A DNA stretch of 64,000 nucleotides from the NCBI RefSeq assembly GCF_003285545.1, contig NZ_QLNV01000004.1, forward strand, positions 310,001 through 374,000, read 5' to 3'. Source of the stretch: Sinomicrobium soli. GTDB lineage: Bacteria > Bacteroidota > Bacteroidia > Flavobacteriales > Flavobacteriaceae. This document shows, one piece after another, positions 34,844 to 43,695 of the stretch. How positions within the stretch are numbered: the stretch's first letter is position 1; each line of letters begins with the position of its first letter. Under the pieces are notes generated by a model, which saw only the letters and a list, made by a program, of their open reading frames with translations, did no database searches and was not told the DNA's origin. The position numbers and the translations under genes were made by a program.

Positions 34844-35926
34844 ATGGAAAATTCGAAAGAGATGAGAGGATGGCTGGACGACCTGGGATTAGATCATCCC
34901 CTGGTTATCGCGGGCCCCTGCAGTGCAGAAACAGAAGACCAGGTGCTCCGTATAGCGCATGAGCTGAAAGACACTGATGTAACCTACCTGCGTGCCGGGA
35001 TATGGAAACCCCGTACCCGCCCCGGAAATTTTGAGGGAGTAGGCGCCCTGGGGCTTAAGTGGTTGCAAAAGGCCAAAGAGGAAACAGGAATGCTTACGGC
35101 CACCGAAGTAGCCAATGCGGCCCATGTACAACTGGCCCTGGAACACGATATCGACCTGCTGTGGATAGGCGCACGGTCTACGGTAAGCCCGTTTATCGTA
35201 CAGGAGATTGCCGATGCCCTGAAAGGAACGGACAAGGTGGTACTGGTCAAAAACCCGGTAAACCCCGACCTGTCCCTCTGGCTGGGCGGAATAGAACGGC
35301 TGTATACGGCAGATATCAAAAAACTCGGTGTCATCCACCGCGGATTTTCCACCTATGAGAAAACCAAGTACCGCAATATTCCGGAGTGGCAGCTGGCCAT
35401 TGAGCTCCAGAACAGGTTTCCCGATCTGCCTCTCATCTGCGACCCGTCCCATATTACCGGGAAGCGGGACATGATCTTCGACGTATCCCAGACCGCCCTG
35501 GACCTCAATTTTGACGGGCTGATGATCGAAACCCATGACGATCCGGACAATGCGTGGAGCGATGCGGCCCAGCAGGTAACTCCTGCCACCCTTATCAGCA
35601 TCATGCAAGACCTTAAGATAAGAAAGGAAAGCGATGCGGAGGCCGAATACAATAACAAGCTCGGAATGCTGCGTGCACAGATCGATGTGATAGATAACGG
35701 GCTTATCGATACCATGGGCAAACGCATGAAGATCTCCGATGAGATAGGGCAGCTTAAAAAGCAGAAGAATGTGGCGGTACTCCAGAGTAAAAGATGGAAC
35801 GAGATCCTGGGCAGGATGATCCTGGAAGGACAGGAAAGAGGGCTGAGTGAAGAGTTTATACTGAAAATGTTCAAGGCCATTCACCAGGAATCCATAAACC
35901 ACCAGGAGAAAATATTAAAAGCGTAA
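34844..35926 (+). CDS. Bifunctional DAHP synthase / chorismate mutase
   Basis: The 360-residue product fuses 3-deoxy-7-phosphoheptulonate synthase (about 1-260, AGPCSAETE motif, PEP and metal site with KNPVNPDLSLW and CDPSHITGKRD) with a type II chorismate mutase (about 265-360, LRAQIDVIDNGLIDTMGKRM). It thus catalyses the first step of the shikimate pathway and the branch step to prephenate. The fusion complements the single-domain PheA and TyrA in the same operon. A hydrophobic signal is absent, so it is cytoplasmic. Confidence 0.94.
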   Translation: MENSKEMRGWLDDLGLDHPLVIAGPCSAETEDQVLRIAHELKDTDVTYLRAGIWKPRTRPGNFEGVGALGLKWLQKAKEETGMLTATEVANAAHVQLALEHDIDLLWIGARSTVSPFIVQEIADALKGTDKVVLVKNPVNPDLSLWLGGIERLYTADIKKLGVIHRGFSTYEKTKYRNIPEWQLAIELQNRFPDLPLICDPSHITGKRDMIFDVSQTALDLNFDGLMIETHDDPDNAWSDAAQQVTPATLISIMQDLKIRKESDAEAEYNNKLGMLRAQIDVIDNGLIDTMGKRMKISDEIGQLKKQKNVAVLQSKRWNEILGRMILEGQERGLSEEFILKMFKAIHQESINHQEKILKA

Positions 35927-35979
35927 ATTTGCGGGTAGCACAGATTTCGTAATTAATATCAGGGGAGGTCCGGAGGTCC

Positions 35980-36002
35980 CCGGGAAATATGGTATTTCCC
36001 GG
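35980..36002. other. Stem-loop between DAHP synthase gene and rsgA
   Basis: Perfect 10-base arms (CCGGGAAATA with TATTTCCCGG) around TGG. No T run follows, so it is an intercistronic hairpin rather than a full terminator, possibly separating the biosynthetic genes from rsgA. Confidence 0.5.
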
Positions 36003-36043
36003 CGCCGTATACGGATGTGCGTCCGGAGCTCCCTGTAAAGCCT

Positions 36044-36994
36044 ATGACAGGAACAGTCTATAAATCTACGGGTAGCTGGTATACCGTCAAAACGGAGGAT
36101 GCACAGACCTATGATTGCAGGATAAAGGGAAAATTCCGCATCCGGGGGATCAGGAGTACCAATCCCGTCGCTGTAGGCGATGTGGTAGATTTTGAGCCCG
36201 AAACGGGGGTGGAAGGGAATACCGGTATTATCACCCATATTCACGACAGGAAGAACTATATTGTCAGGAAATCGGTAAACCTGTCGCGGCAGAAACATAT
36301 CATAGCTTCCAATATAGACCAGGTATTCCTGCTGGTAACGCTTAAGAACCCCGTAACCCTGACCACCTTTATAGACCGTTTCCTGGTTACGGCCGAGGCT
36401 TATGATATCAGGGCGATACTGTTGTTCAACAAATCAGACCAGTATGACAGGGAAGAGTTTCTCGAGGTGAAATACCTCGCCGATATGTACCGGAATATAG
36501 GATATGAATGCCTGGGAGTGTCTGCATTAACCGGGAAAAACACAGACCGGCTGAAAGCGTATATGAAGGATAAGGTAAGTGTGTTTTCAGGACATTCCGG
36601 GGTGGGAAAATCGACCCTGATCAATGCCGTGGAGCCGGGGCTCGGCCTCAAAACGGCCGAAATATCGGAACAGCACCGGCAGGGGCAGCACACCACGACC
36701 TTTGCCGAGATGTTCGACCTGAGTTTCGGGGCCCGTATTATCGATACCCCGGGAATAAAGGGGTTCGGGATCATTGATATGGAAAAGGAGGAACTCGGGG
36801 ATTACTTTCCGGAATTCTTCGCACTGAAAAGCGGGTGCCGGTTTAACAACTGCCTGCATGTAGAAGAGCCGCACTGTGCCGTAAAACAGGCTCTTGAAGA
36901 CGGAGAGATATCGTGGAGCAGGTATAAGAGTTACCTGCAGATCCTGGAAGGCGAGGAAGAAAACTATCGCACGGATAATTACGGGGAAGAATAG
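36044..36994 (+). CDS. rsgA: Ribosome small subunit-dependent GTPase RsgA
   Basis: The 316-residue protein helps mature the 30S subunit. It is a circularly permuted GTPase: NKSD (G4) comes first, then G1 GHSGVGKSTL, then DTPG (G3). An N-terminal OB domain (about 1-90) and a C-terminal zinc knuckle (CRFNNCLHVEEPHC) complete it. The start is the ATG giving MTGTVYKSTGSWY. It lies in an aromatic biosynthesis operon with which it has no evident functional link. Confidence 0.94.
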   Translation: MTGTVYKSTGSWYTVKTEDAQTYDCRIKGKFRIRGIRSTNPVAVGDVVDFEPETGVEGNTGIITHIHDRKNYIVRKSVNLSRQKHIIASNIDQVFLLVTLKNPVTLTTFIDRFLVTAEAYDIRAILLFNKSDQYDREEFLEVKYLADMYRNIGYECLGVSALTGKNTDRLKAYMKDKVSVFSGHSGVGKSTLINAVEPGLGLKTAEISEQHRQGQHTTTFAEMFDLSFGARIIDTPGIKGFGIIDMEKEELGDYFPEFFALKSGCRFNNCLHVEEPHCAVKQALEDGEISWSRYKSYLQILEGEEENYRTDNYGEE

Positions 36995-37017
36995 TCTCCT
37001 GTCAATACCGGATTGTT

Positions 37018-37470
37018 ATGAGGGCAGTGATACAACGCGTCAGCGAAGCAAAGGTTACCATAGAGGGCGAGGTAAGATCGTCTGTGGGGCATGGCCTGCT
37101 CGTATTGCTCGGAATAGAGGATGCCGACAGGCAGGAGGATATCGAATGGTTGTCGCGGAAGATCGTAAACCTGAGGATATTCGGCGATGAGGACGGGGTG
37201 ATGAACAGGTCGGTCAGGGAGGTAGAAGGCGATATTCTTGTCGTGAGCCAGTTTACCCTGCACGCATCCACCAGAAAAGGCAACCGCCCGTCATATATCA
37301 GGGCGGCCAGGCCCGAAGTGTCCGTTCCGATCTACGAGGCTTTTGTACAACGTATCGGTGCCGATCTCGGAAAAGCGGCAGGCACGGGAGAATTCGGTGC
37401 GGATATGAAGGTATCGTTGGTCAACGACGGCCCGGTAACCATTATTATCGATACCAAAAACAGGGAGTAG
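37018..37470 (+). CDS. dtd: D-aminoacyl-tRNA deacylase
   Basis: The 150-residue enzyme removes D-amino acids (classically D-Tyr) from tRNA. The two active-site motifs are present: SQFTLHA (SQxT) and VNDGPVTIII (NxGPVT). The N-terminal MRAVIQRVSEAKVTI is the family signature. It starts 23 bases after rsgA. Confidence 0.95.
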   Translation: MRAVIQRVSEAKVTIEGEVRSSVGHGLLVLLGIEDADRQEDIEWLSRKIVNLRIFGDEDGVMNRSVREVEGDILVVSQFTLHASTRKGNRPSYIRAARPEVSVPIYEAFVQRIGADLGKAAGTGEFGADMKVSLVNDGPVTIIIDTKNRE

Positions 37471-37496
37471 AATCATCGTACTAAAAAATATAAACC

Positions 37497-37823
37497 ATGA
37501 ATATCAAAAACGCCCAGCAGGAAGTAGACCATTGGATAAAAACACATGGGGTCCGTTATTTTAACGAACTTACCAATATGGCCCAGCTCACCGAAGAGGT
37601 GGGTGAAGTGGCCCGTATCATTGCCAGGAGATACGGGGAGCAGAGCGAGAAGGAAAGCGATAAGGACAAGGACCTCGGGGAAGAACTGGCCGATGTGGTA
37701 TTTGTAGTGTTGTGCCTGGCCAACCAGACGGGAATAGACCTGCAGGAGGCTTTCGACCGGAAAATGGATAAAAAGACCCGGCGCGACCACGACCGGCATC
37801 ACAATAATGAAAAACTTCAATAA
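37497..37823 (+). CDS. MazG-like nucleotide pyrophosphohydrolase
   Basis: The 108-residue protein is a short MazG-type NTP pyrophosphatase. Metal-binding residues lie in LTEEVGEVARII and EELADVVFVV (EExxE...ExxD). The C-terminus is charged and His/Asp-rich (RRDHDRHH). The natural substrate is unknown; house-cleaning of nucleotide pools is probable. It sits between dtd and aroA with short gaps, so it is co-transcribed. Confidence 0.9.
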   Translation: MNIKNAQQEVDHWIKTHGVRYFNELTNMAQLTEEVGEVARIIARRYGEQSEKESDKDKDLGEELADVVFVVLCLANQTGIDLQEAFDRKMDKKTRRDHDRHHNNEKLQ

Positions 37824-37837
37824 GCCAATACTTGTCC

Positions 37838-39064
37838 ATGAATCTGAGAATATTCAATCCTGAAAAAAAGATAAACGGAAATATAAAGATCACAGGCTCG
37901 AAGAGCGAATCCAACAGGTTACTGCTGTTACAGGCCCTGTATCCCAGGATAACCATAGAGAACCTTTCCAATTCAGACGATTCGGCAGTGATGAAAAAGG
38001 CACTGACCACCGATGAAGCTGTAGTGGATATACATCACGCCGGTACGGCGATGAGGTTTCTCACCGCTTTTTTTGCCACCCGCCCGGGCAGGGAAGTGAC
38101 CCTTACCGGATCGAAACGCATGACCGAGCGCCCTGTAAAGATACTGGTCGATGCGCTCCGGCAGCTGGGTGCGGATATTTCCTATACCGCAAACGAGGGT
38201 TACCCCCCGTTGCATATCAAAGGGAAAACCCCCGACAAAAACAGGGTATCCCTGCAGGCGGGGGTAAGCAGCCAGTATATATCGGCATTGTTACTGGTGG
38301 CTCCGGCACTTCCGAACGGACTGGAACTTACCCTGGAAGGAAAAATAACATCGGTGCCCTATATCAAAATGACGCTTGCCCTGCTGGAAGAAACAGGAGT
38401 GCAGACATCTTTTGAAGGACAGGTGATCACCGTAAGCCACAAACCCGGCACGGACCCTGTGACCCTTACGGTGGAATCGGACTGGAGTTCGGCATCTTAT
38501 TTCTACAGTATAGTGGCCCTGAGTGCGTTGGGGACGGAAATATCCCTTTCTGCCTATAAGGCCGCCAGCCTGCAGGGAGACAGTGTGCTGGCGCGGATAT
38601 ATGAGAAATTCGGGGTGAAAACGGCTTTTCAGGAAAATACCATTACCCTGACAAAAGCAGGAGAGGCCTCTTCTGACGATCTCGTTTTCGACCTGGCCAA
38701 TGCTCCCGATATAGCACAGACCATTGCGGTAACCTGTTTCGGACTGGGAAGAGGATGTCACCTTACCGGCCTGCATACGCTTAAGATCAAGGAAACCGAT
38801 CGCCTGGAGGCGCTCCGGACAGAGCTTTCCAGGATGGGCGCGGAGATCAGGGTTACCGATGCCGAACTTTTCCTGGAACCAGGAAAAACGATACGGGAAA
38901 ACGTGGCCATCCCCACTTATAACGATCACAGGATGGCGATGGCGTTTGCCCCGCTCGGGCTCAGGGTCCCCCTGGTCATTGAAGAAGCCGGGGTCGTGAG
39001 CAAATCGTACCCGGATTTCTGGAAGGATATGGAAACACTGGGTTTCAGGACGGAAAAGGTTTGA
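37838..39064 (+). CDS. aroA: 3-phosphoshikimate 1-carboxyvinyltransferase (EPSP synthase)
   Basis: The 408-residue enzyme joins PEP and shikimate 3-phosphate, the sixth shikimate step. Active-site segments are TGSKSESNRLLLL, AGTAMRFLTAFFA, KETDRLEAL and NDHRMAMAF. A TTG two codons upstream is a poor alternative to the ATG. It is the last gene of the aromatic operon, 14 bases after the MazG gene, which extends the unit under the Phe/Tyr attenuator if transcription reaches this far. Confidence 0.94.
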   Translation: MNLRIFNPEKKINGNIKITGSKSESNRLLLLQALYPRITIENLSNSDDSAVMKKALTTDEAVVDIHHAGTAMRFLTAFFATRPGREVTLTGSKRMTERPVKILVDALRQLGADISYTANEGYPPLHIKGKTPDKNRVSLQAGVSSQYISALLLVAPALPNGLELTLEGKITSVPYIKMTLALLEETGVQTSFEGQVITVSHKPGTDPVTLTVESDWSSASYFYSIVALSALGTEISLSAYKAASLQGDSVLARIYEKFGVKTAFQENTITLTKAGEASSDDLVFDLANAPDIAQTIAVTCFGLGRGCHLTGLHTLKIKETDRLEALRTELSRMGAEIRVTDAELFLEPGKTIRENVAIPTYNDHRMAMAFAPLGLRVPLVIEEAGVVSKSYPDFWKDMETLGFRTEKV

Positions 39065-39505
39065 CGGATACTAACTGCAGATTACAAATGTCATTCAGAG
39101 GCCTAACATTTGGGCAACCGCATCAATGGAGATGACGTTTTTGTCTTCATTTATCAAATGTGATAAACCACATAACACCTCCCTTCAGACGAAGGGAGGT
39201 GGCTCATCTTCGATGAGACGGAGGGTTTTGAAAGCCCGGATCATAAGGATAATCCCAAACGTTTGGGGATATACGCCAAAGTTCGGGCCTGTTCAAAACT
39301 CCCCGGCCAGCGTGGCTGCCCACCCCTCCCAGCCTGTCCGGCAGGGAATCTCCGATCCGGCCCGGGAGGAATTATGGCAGCTGTACTACCTCCTGGAACA
39401 TCTGAATCTCTTCGGGAAATTCTATTTTCCGGCCGTAAAACGAACGGTAGATAAATTCGGAAAACAGGGATAACATTCTCCATTCAAATAAATTTGGGTA
39501 TTTCC
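39065..39505. repeat. Gene-free region with REP-like stem-loops
   Basis: Perfect 11-base arms CACCTCCCTTC and GAAGGGAGGTG (39176-39201) are followed by a second hairpin CTCATC/GATGAG (39203-39217) and GACGGAGGG. This two-stem layout is a common dispersed Bacteroidetes repeat to my knowledge. Further on, CCTGTCCGGCAGGGAATCTCC (from 39338, core GGGAATCTCC) resembles the TGTCATTCC-type elements. One open frame of 115 codons crosses the hairpins and is not credible as a gene. Confidence 0.55.
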
Positions 39506-39537
39506 TTGACATCTCCTTGGTGAGGATTGTATATTTG
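39506..39537 (+). promoter_or_regulatory. Promoter of queA (TTG-N21-TATATTTG)
   Basis: TTG (39506-39508) and a perfect -7 element TATATTTG (39530-39537) are 21 bases apart. It is the best promoter match in the window and makes queA independent of the aromatic operon. The leader is about 80 bases. Confidence 0.65.
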
Positions 39538-39626
39538 CAGCTTCGTATAAATTAGGGGGAAATATCTTCCGGGTATGTCGCAGGACGTCGGTGCTTTCGA
39601 TACTACCGTTAAAAAAATCAGACAGC

Positions 39627-40676
39627 ATGAAATTATCGCATTTTAATTTTGACCTTCCGAAAGAATTACTGGCCGAATACCCTTCGGAAAACCGGGATGA
39701 AGCCAGGCTTATGGTAGTGCACCGCAAGGACGGGACCGTGGAACACAAGATGTTCAAGGACCTGATAGACTACTTCGACGAAGGGGATGTCATGGTGCTG
39801 AACAATACCAAGGTTTTTCCTGCCCGCTTATACGGAAACAAGGAGAAAACGGGAGCCAGGATCGAGGTTTTCCTGTTGCGGGAACTCAACGAGGAACAAC
39901 GCCTCTGGGATGTACTGGTAGACCCGGCCAGAAAAATACGGATAGGGAACAAACTGTATTTCGGCGATGATGAAAGCCTTGTGGCCGAGGTGATCGACAA
40001 TACCACTTCCAGGGGAAGGACCTTGCGGTTCCTGTACGACGGTTCGTATGAAGATTTCAGGCGGAAGCTCAAGGAACTGGGCGAAACCCCGCTGCCCAAA
40101 TATATCAAGAGGGGAGTAGAGCCGGAAGACGAAGAACGGTATCAGACCATCTACGCAAAACACGAAGGGGCTGTGGCGGCGCCTACCGCAGGATTGCACT
40201 TTTCCAAACACCTGCTGAAGCGCCTGGAGATCAAGGGGGTGAATTTTGCCGAGGTTACCCTGCACGTAGGGCTGGGTACTTTTAACCCCGTAGAAGTGGA
40301 AGACCTGTCGAAACACAAGATGGATAGCGAAGAACTGACTATTCCCGAGTCTGCCACGGAGGTGGTCAATGCGGCCAAACGCAATAAAAACAAAGTATGC
40401 GCCGTAGGAACTACTGTCATGCGGGCCATGGAAAGTTCGGTATCTTCGGAAAGATTACTGAACCCTTTCGACGGATGGACCAACAAGTTTATATTTCCTC
40501 CTTACGATTTCAGTATTGCAGATTGCATGATCACCAATTTCCATACCCCGAAGTCGACACTGTTGATGATGGTATCCGCCTTTGCCGGTCATGACCTGAT
40601 CAAGAAAGCCTATGAGGAGGCAGTCAAGGAAAAGTACAAATTCTATTCTTATGGCGACGCCATGCTGATCCTCTGA
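39627..40676 (+). CDS. queA: S-adenosylmethionine:tRNA ribosyltransferase-isomerase QueA
   Basis: The 349-residue enzyme transfers the ribosyl part of SAM to preQ1 in tRNA, making epoxyqueuosine. Characteristic segments are [14 protein letters not shown] at the start, [14 protein letters not shown] and [17 protein letters not shown]. The ATG giving [11 protein letters not shown] is chosen; a longer in-frame start lies between the promoter and this codon and lacks support. Confidence 0.95.
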   Translation: MKLSHFNFDLPKELLAEYPSENRDEARLMVVHRKDGTVEHKMFKDLIDYFDEGDVMVLNNTKVFPARLYGNKEKTGARIEVFLLRELNEEQRLWDVLVDPARKIRIGNKLYFGDDESLVAEVIDNTTSRGRTLRFLYDGSYEDFRRKLKELGETPLPKYIKRGVEPEDEERYQTIYAKHEGAVAAPTAGLHFSKHLLKRLEIKGVNFAEVTLHVGLGTFNPVEVEDLSKHKMDSEELTIPESATEVVNAAKRNKNKVCAVGTTVMRAMESSVSSERLLNPFDGWTNKFIFPPYDFSIADCMITNFHTPKSTLLMMVSAFAGHDLIKKAYEEAVKEKYKFYSYGDAMLIL

Positions 40677-40719
40677 TGAAGAAGGCTGGTTGTTGGTTGC
40701 AAGTTACAGGTTGCAGTTT

Positions 40720-40798
40720 CATAACTCATAACTGGTTATATATTGACAGTCAATCAACTACGAACTAACAACTACAAAACTAAGAACTGTTCACTACC
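40720..40798. repeat. AACTAA-type 7-base repeats before rlmN
   Basis: CAACTAC, GAACTAA, CAACTAC, AAACTAA and GAACTGT follow one another in about 7-base steps and end 4 bases before the rlmN start. Confidence 0.6.
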
Positions 40799-40801
40799 CG
40801 T

Positions 40802-41842
40802 ATGCACACCGAGAAGCGAGATATAAGAGCACTGAGCCGTGACCAGTTGCGGGAATTTTTTATTTCCAGGGGAGATAAGGCCTTCAGGGGGAACCAGGTT
40901 TATGAATGGCTATGGGCCAAGGGGGCGCATTCCTTTGAGGGGATGACCAATCTTTCCGTGGAAACCCGGCAGGTACTGGAAGCACATTTTGTGATCAATC
41001 ACATCCGTGTAGACCGTATGCAGCGCAGCGGTGACGGAACCATTAAGAATGCCGTAAAGCTTCACGACGGCCTTGTGGTTGAGTCGGTACTCATTCCCAC
41101 GGATACCCGTACTACCGCCTGTGTTTCCAGCCAGGTGGGGTGTAGTCTCGATTGCAGGTTCTGTGCTACGGCCAGGCTGAAACGCATGAGGAACCTTCAG
41201 CCCGATGAGATCTACGACCAGGTAGTGGCCATCGACCGGCAGAGCAGGCTGTATCATAACCGGCCGCTGAGCAATATTGTCTTTATGGGAATGGGAGAAC
41301 CCCTGATGAATTACAATAATGTGATCAGGGCAATTGATAAAATAACCGCTGCCGACGGCCTGGGAATGTCGCCGCGGCGTATTACCGTGTCGACCTCGGG
41401 GGTGCCGAAGATGATCAGGAAACTGGCCGATGACGAGGTGAAATTCAAACTGGCCGTATCCCTGCATGCCGCTGTTGACGACATCCGTACCTCGATTATG
41501 CCTTTTAACGAACATTTCCCGCTTAAAGACCTCCGGGAAGCCCTGCAGTACTGGTACGACAAGACCAGGAGCAGGATTACCTACGAATATGTGGTCTGGA
41601 AGGGGATCAACGACAAGCGCAGGGATGCCGAGGCCCTGGCGCGTTTCTGCAGGTTTGCCCCGTCTAAGGTGAATATCATAGAGTACAACCCTATCGGCGA
41701 CCCGGAATTCTCCCAGGCAGGCCCGGAAGCACTGGAACTGTACAGGGAAGTTCTGGAAAAAAGCGATATTACCGTTACCATACGCCGTTCGAGAGGCAAG
41801 GACATCGATGCGGCATGCGGACAGCTGGCCAATAAATCCTGA
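40802..41842 (+). CDS. rlmN: 23S rRNA/tRNA adenine-C2 methyltransferase RlmN
   Basis: The 346-residue radical SAM enzyme methylates C2 of A2503 in 23S rRNA and A37 of some tRNAs. The 4Fe-4S motif is CSLDCRFC, within SSQVGCSLDCRFCATA. The SAM site includes FMGMGEPLMNYNN, and a C-terminal Cys in DAACGQL matches the methyl-carrying cysteine. The first ATG, MHTEKRDIRAL, fits. There is an AACTAA heptamer array directly upstream. Confidence 0.94.
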   Translation: MHTEKRDIRALSRDQLREFFISRGDKAFRGNQVYEWLWAKGAHSFEGMTNLSVETRQVLEAHFVINHIRVDRMQRSGDGTIKNAVKLHDGLVVESVLIPTDTRTTACVSSQVGCSLDCRFCATARLKRMRNLQPDEIYDQVVAIDRQSRLYHNRPLSNIVFMGMGEPLMNYNNVIRAIDKITAADGLGMSPRRITVSTSGVPKMIRKLADDEVKFKLAVSLHAAVDDIRTSIMPFNEHFPLKDLREALQYWYDKTRSRITYEYVVWKGINDKRRDAEALARFCRFAPSKVNIIEYNPIGDPEFSQAGPEALELYREVLEKSDITVTIRRSRGKDIDAACGQLANKS

Positions 41843-42757
41843 TCAGGCTATGGGGTGCTTCCTGGCATCAATAATACATTTTCCGAGATTTGCAATAAAC
41901 TCGCGGGTATATTCTGCCGTAGGATCGAGGTCCGGGTCCAGTAAGGTGATCTCCAGCCCGGCGGCCTTGTTGTGCGTGAGCAGTTTTTCCATGATGTGAT
42001 TGAATTCGGCATAGGTGAGCCCGTCGTCGGAACGGCCGGTTGCGGGAGGCATCACCATGTCGTCCAACACATCGGTATCCACGTGAATGAAATAACCGTC
42101 CAGGTCTTCCTGCTCCACCATTTGCAGAAAGGTGTTGGTGCAGTGTTCCGTTCCGTTGTGCTGAAGGGTGTCGAGGTCCATATAGTGTATGTCGGATTCG
42201 TGCAGGGGAGTAAGGTGGTCCTGCCCGTATTCGCGATTACCTACACACCAGATATGTTCTTCCCTGAAATAAGGGGATAGCCCGTCTATATCGCTCAGCC
42301 TCGGATGCCCCTGCCCGGAGACCACGGCAAGATTCTGCTCTGCCAGTCCGTCGGATTGCGAAAACGGGGGTACTACGTAATTCGTCTGCCCGTTCAGGTA
42401 AAAAAGCCCGTAATCCCCTTTTCTCTTGAGGGCCATGGCATTTCCTACCAGTATACTGCAATCACCGCCTATGATAACGGGAAAGGGATCTTCTTCAAAG
42501 ACTTCCTCCAGAAGCTCGGCCTGCTGTTTTGCAAAGTCGACGATAGACGCACTGTTGCGTATACCGGTTTCCGGGTCGCGGCGCGTGCTGTATGCAGGCG
42601 CTTTGGCAGTGTATACGTTTTGAGGTTTCAGCATATCGTAAAATCCGTTTTCCCGGAGCCAGGACGGCAGGTTTCGTACTCCCGGCTCCGTACCGGGGGC
42701 AGGTTCTTCAAGTCCGAGATTGGATGGGAATTCTACGATGTTGATATTGTGGTTCAT
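41843..42757 (-). CDS. Arginase/agmatinase/formiminoglutamase family hydrolase
   Basis: The 304-residue enzyme belongs to the binuclear manganese ureohydrolase family. Metal-binding motifs are GGDCSILVG and FIHVDTDVLDDMVMPP. The substrate (arginine, agmatine or formiminoglutamate) cannot be fixed from the motifs alone; arginase is the usual annotation in relatives. The ATG giving MNHNINIVEFPSNLG is chosen over a longer frame that overlaps the repeat region upstream. The frame is tail-to-tail with rlmN, with adjoining stops. Confidence 0.88.
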   Translation of the reverse strand: MNHNINIVEFPSNLGLEEPAPGTEPGVRNLPSWLRENGFYDMLKPQNVYTAKAPAYSTRRDPETGIRNSASIVDFAKQQAELLEEVFEEDPFPVIIGGDCSILVGNAMALKRKGDYGLFYLNGQTNYVVPPFSQSDGLAEQNLAVVSGQGHPRLSDIDGLSPYFREEHIWCVGNREYGQDHLTPLHESDIHYMDLDTLQHNGTEHCTNTFLQMVEQEDLDGYFIHVDTDVLDDMVMPPATGRSDDGLTYAEFNHIMEKLLTHNKAAGLEITLLDPDLDPTAEYTREFIANLGKCIIDARKHPIA

Positions 42758-42834
42758 GAGTGAAAAAGTGTATTTTGATTTTCCATAAAGATAAGAAATA
42801 TTGACCAGACCGGAGAATTGCAGGGTACAGGTCA

Positions 42835-42943
42835 ATGTCATCCCCGAGTGCAGTTTCTGTCCCGGCCCCTGGCCGGGGGGAGGGATCTCCGGCTCTTGAA
42901 CTTAACAGACTGCGAACTAACAACTACGAACTACAAAACTGAA
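42835..42943. repeat. TGTCATCCC element followed by AACTAA heptamers
   Basis: TGTCATCCCCGAGTGCAG leads to GGGAGGGATCTCCGG, then to GAACTAA, CAACTAC, GAACTAC words with a 7-base period. The order matches other composite repeats of the window. Confidence 0.55.
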
Positions 42944-43050
42944 TTTAAGCTTTTTAACAGAATAATCAAAAACAAAAAAACGGGGATAAAAACGGAAATA
43001 TAAATTAATGAGTATCTTTACTATCGGGAAAACACAAAAAACCTTAAAAG

Positions 43051-43551
43051 ATGAAAAGAACTTTTTTAGCAATTGCAGCCGTTATCGGTTTTGCTTTTTA
43101 CGGAAATGCACAAAATATTCATTTCGGGGCCAAGGGCGGGGTTAACTTCGCCGACCTCAGTGATGTAAGTGCCGACGGGCGTACCGGGTTTCACCTCGGT
43201 CTGCTGGCCGAGGTCGGGCTTGGCAAGTTCTCGGTTCAGCCCGAAGTGCTGTATTCGGCACAGGGAGTTGATGATATCAACCTGGATTATCTCAATATTC
43301 CCGTACTCGCAAAATACTATGTGATACAGAACCTCAGCCTCGAGGCCGGGCCGCAATTCGGTTTTAATACTAAGGAAGACGATATCAATGATATCAATAC
43401 CTTTGATATGGGGGGTGCCGTAGGGGTCGGATACAAGATCGGCAGCCTGTTTGCCCAGGCCCGTTACAATTTCGGCTTCAGCGATGTGTCAGATGCTGAT
43501 TATGGGAAAAATTCCGTGTTCCAGTTATCCGTAGGGTACCTGTTCTTTTAG
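43051..43551 (+). CDS. Small outer membrane beta-barrel protein (PorT-like family)
   Basis: The 166-residue product has a signal peptide (1-21, ending NAQ) and a mature region of eight or so amphipathic strands, opening HFGAKGGVNFADL and ending FQLSVGYLFF. The pattern GFHLGLLAEVGLGKFSVQPEVLYS is typical of the outer membrane protein beta-barrel (OMP_b-brl_2) family. Function unknown. TATCTTTA (43013-43020) is a possible -7 element with one mismatch. It is followed by an intrinsic terminator, so it is a single-gene unit. It resembles the 194-residue protein at 45314. Confidence 0.85.
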   Translation: MKRTFLAIAAVIGFAFYGNAQNIHFGAKGGVNFADLSDVSADGRTGFHLGLLAEVGLGKFSVQPEVLYSAQGVDDINLDYLNIPVLAKYYVIQNLSLEAGPQFGFNTKEDDINDINTFDMGGAVGVGYKIGSLFAQARYNFGFSDVSDADYGKNSVFQLSVGYLFF

Positions 43552-43579
43552 GAGAAAAGTAATCATTTAGCATAGCAAA

Positions 43580-43612
43580 AACGAAGGATCAATAGCGGTC
43601 CTTCGTTTTTTT
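43580..43612 (+). terminator. Intrinsic terminator after the 166-residue barrel gene
   Basis: Perfect 9-base arms AACGAAGGA and TCCTTCGTT with a 10-base loop, then a T7 tract. Confidence 0.85.
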
Positions 43613-43695
43613 GTTTACAAAAGTAGGTTTTTTCTTTATTTTTTGTATTTTTATGTAAAATAAATCTTTCAAATTATAACGTAAAATCTTTAGTT

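Noticed and set aside
39126-39473. 115-codon frame between aroA and queA
   Set aside because: It reads through two REP-like hairpins and a dispersed repeat, has no conserved features and no promoter.
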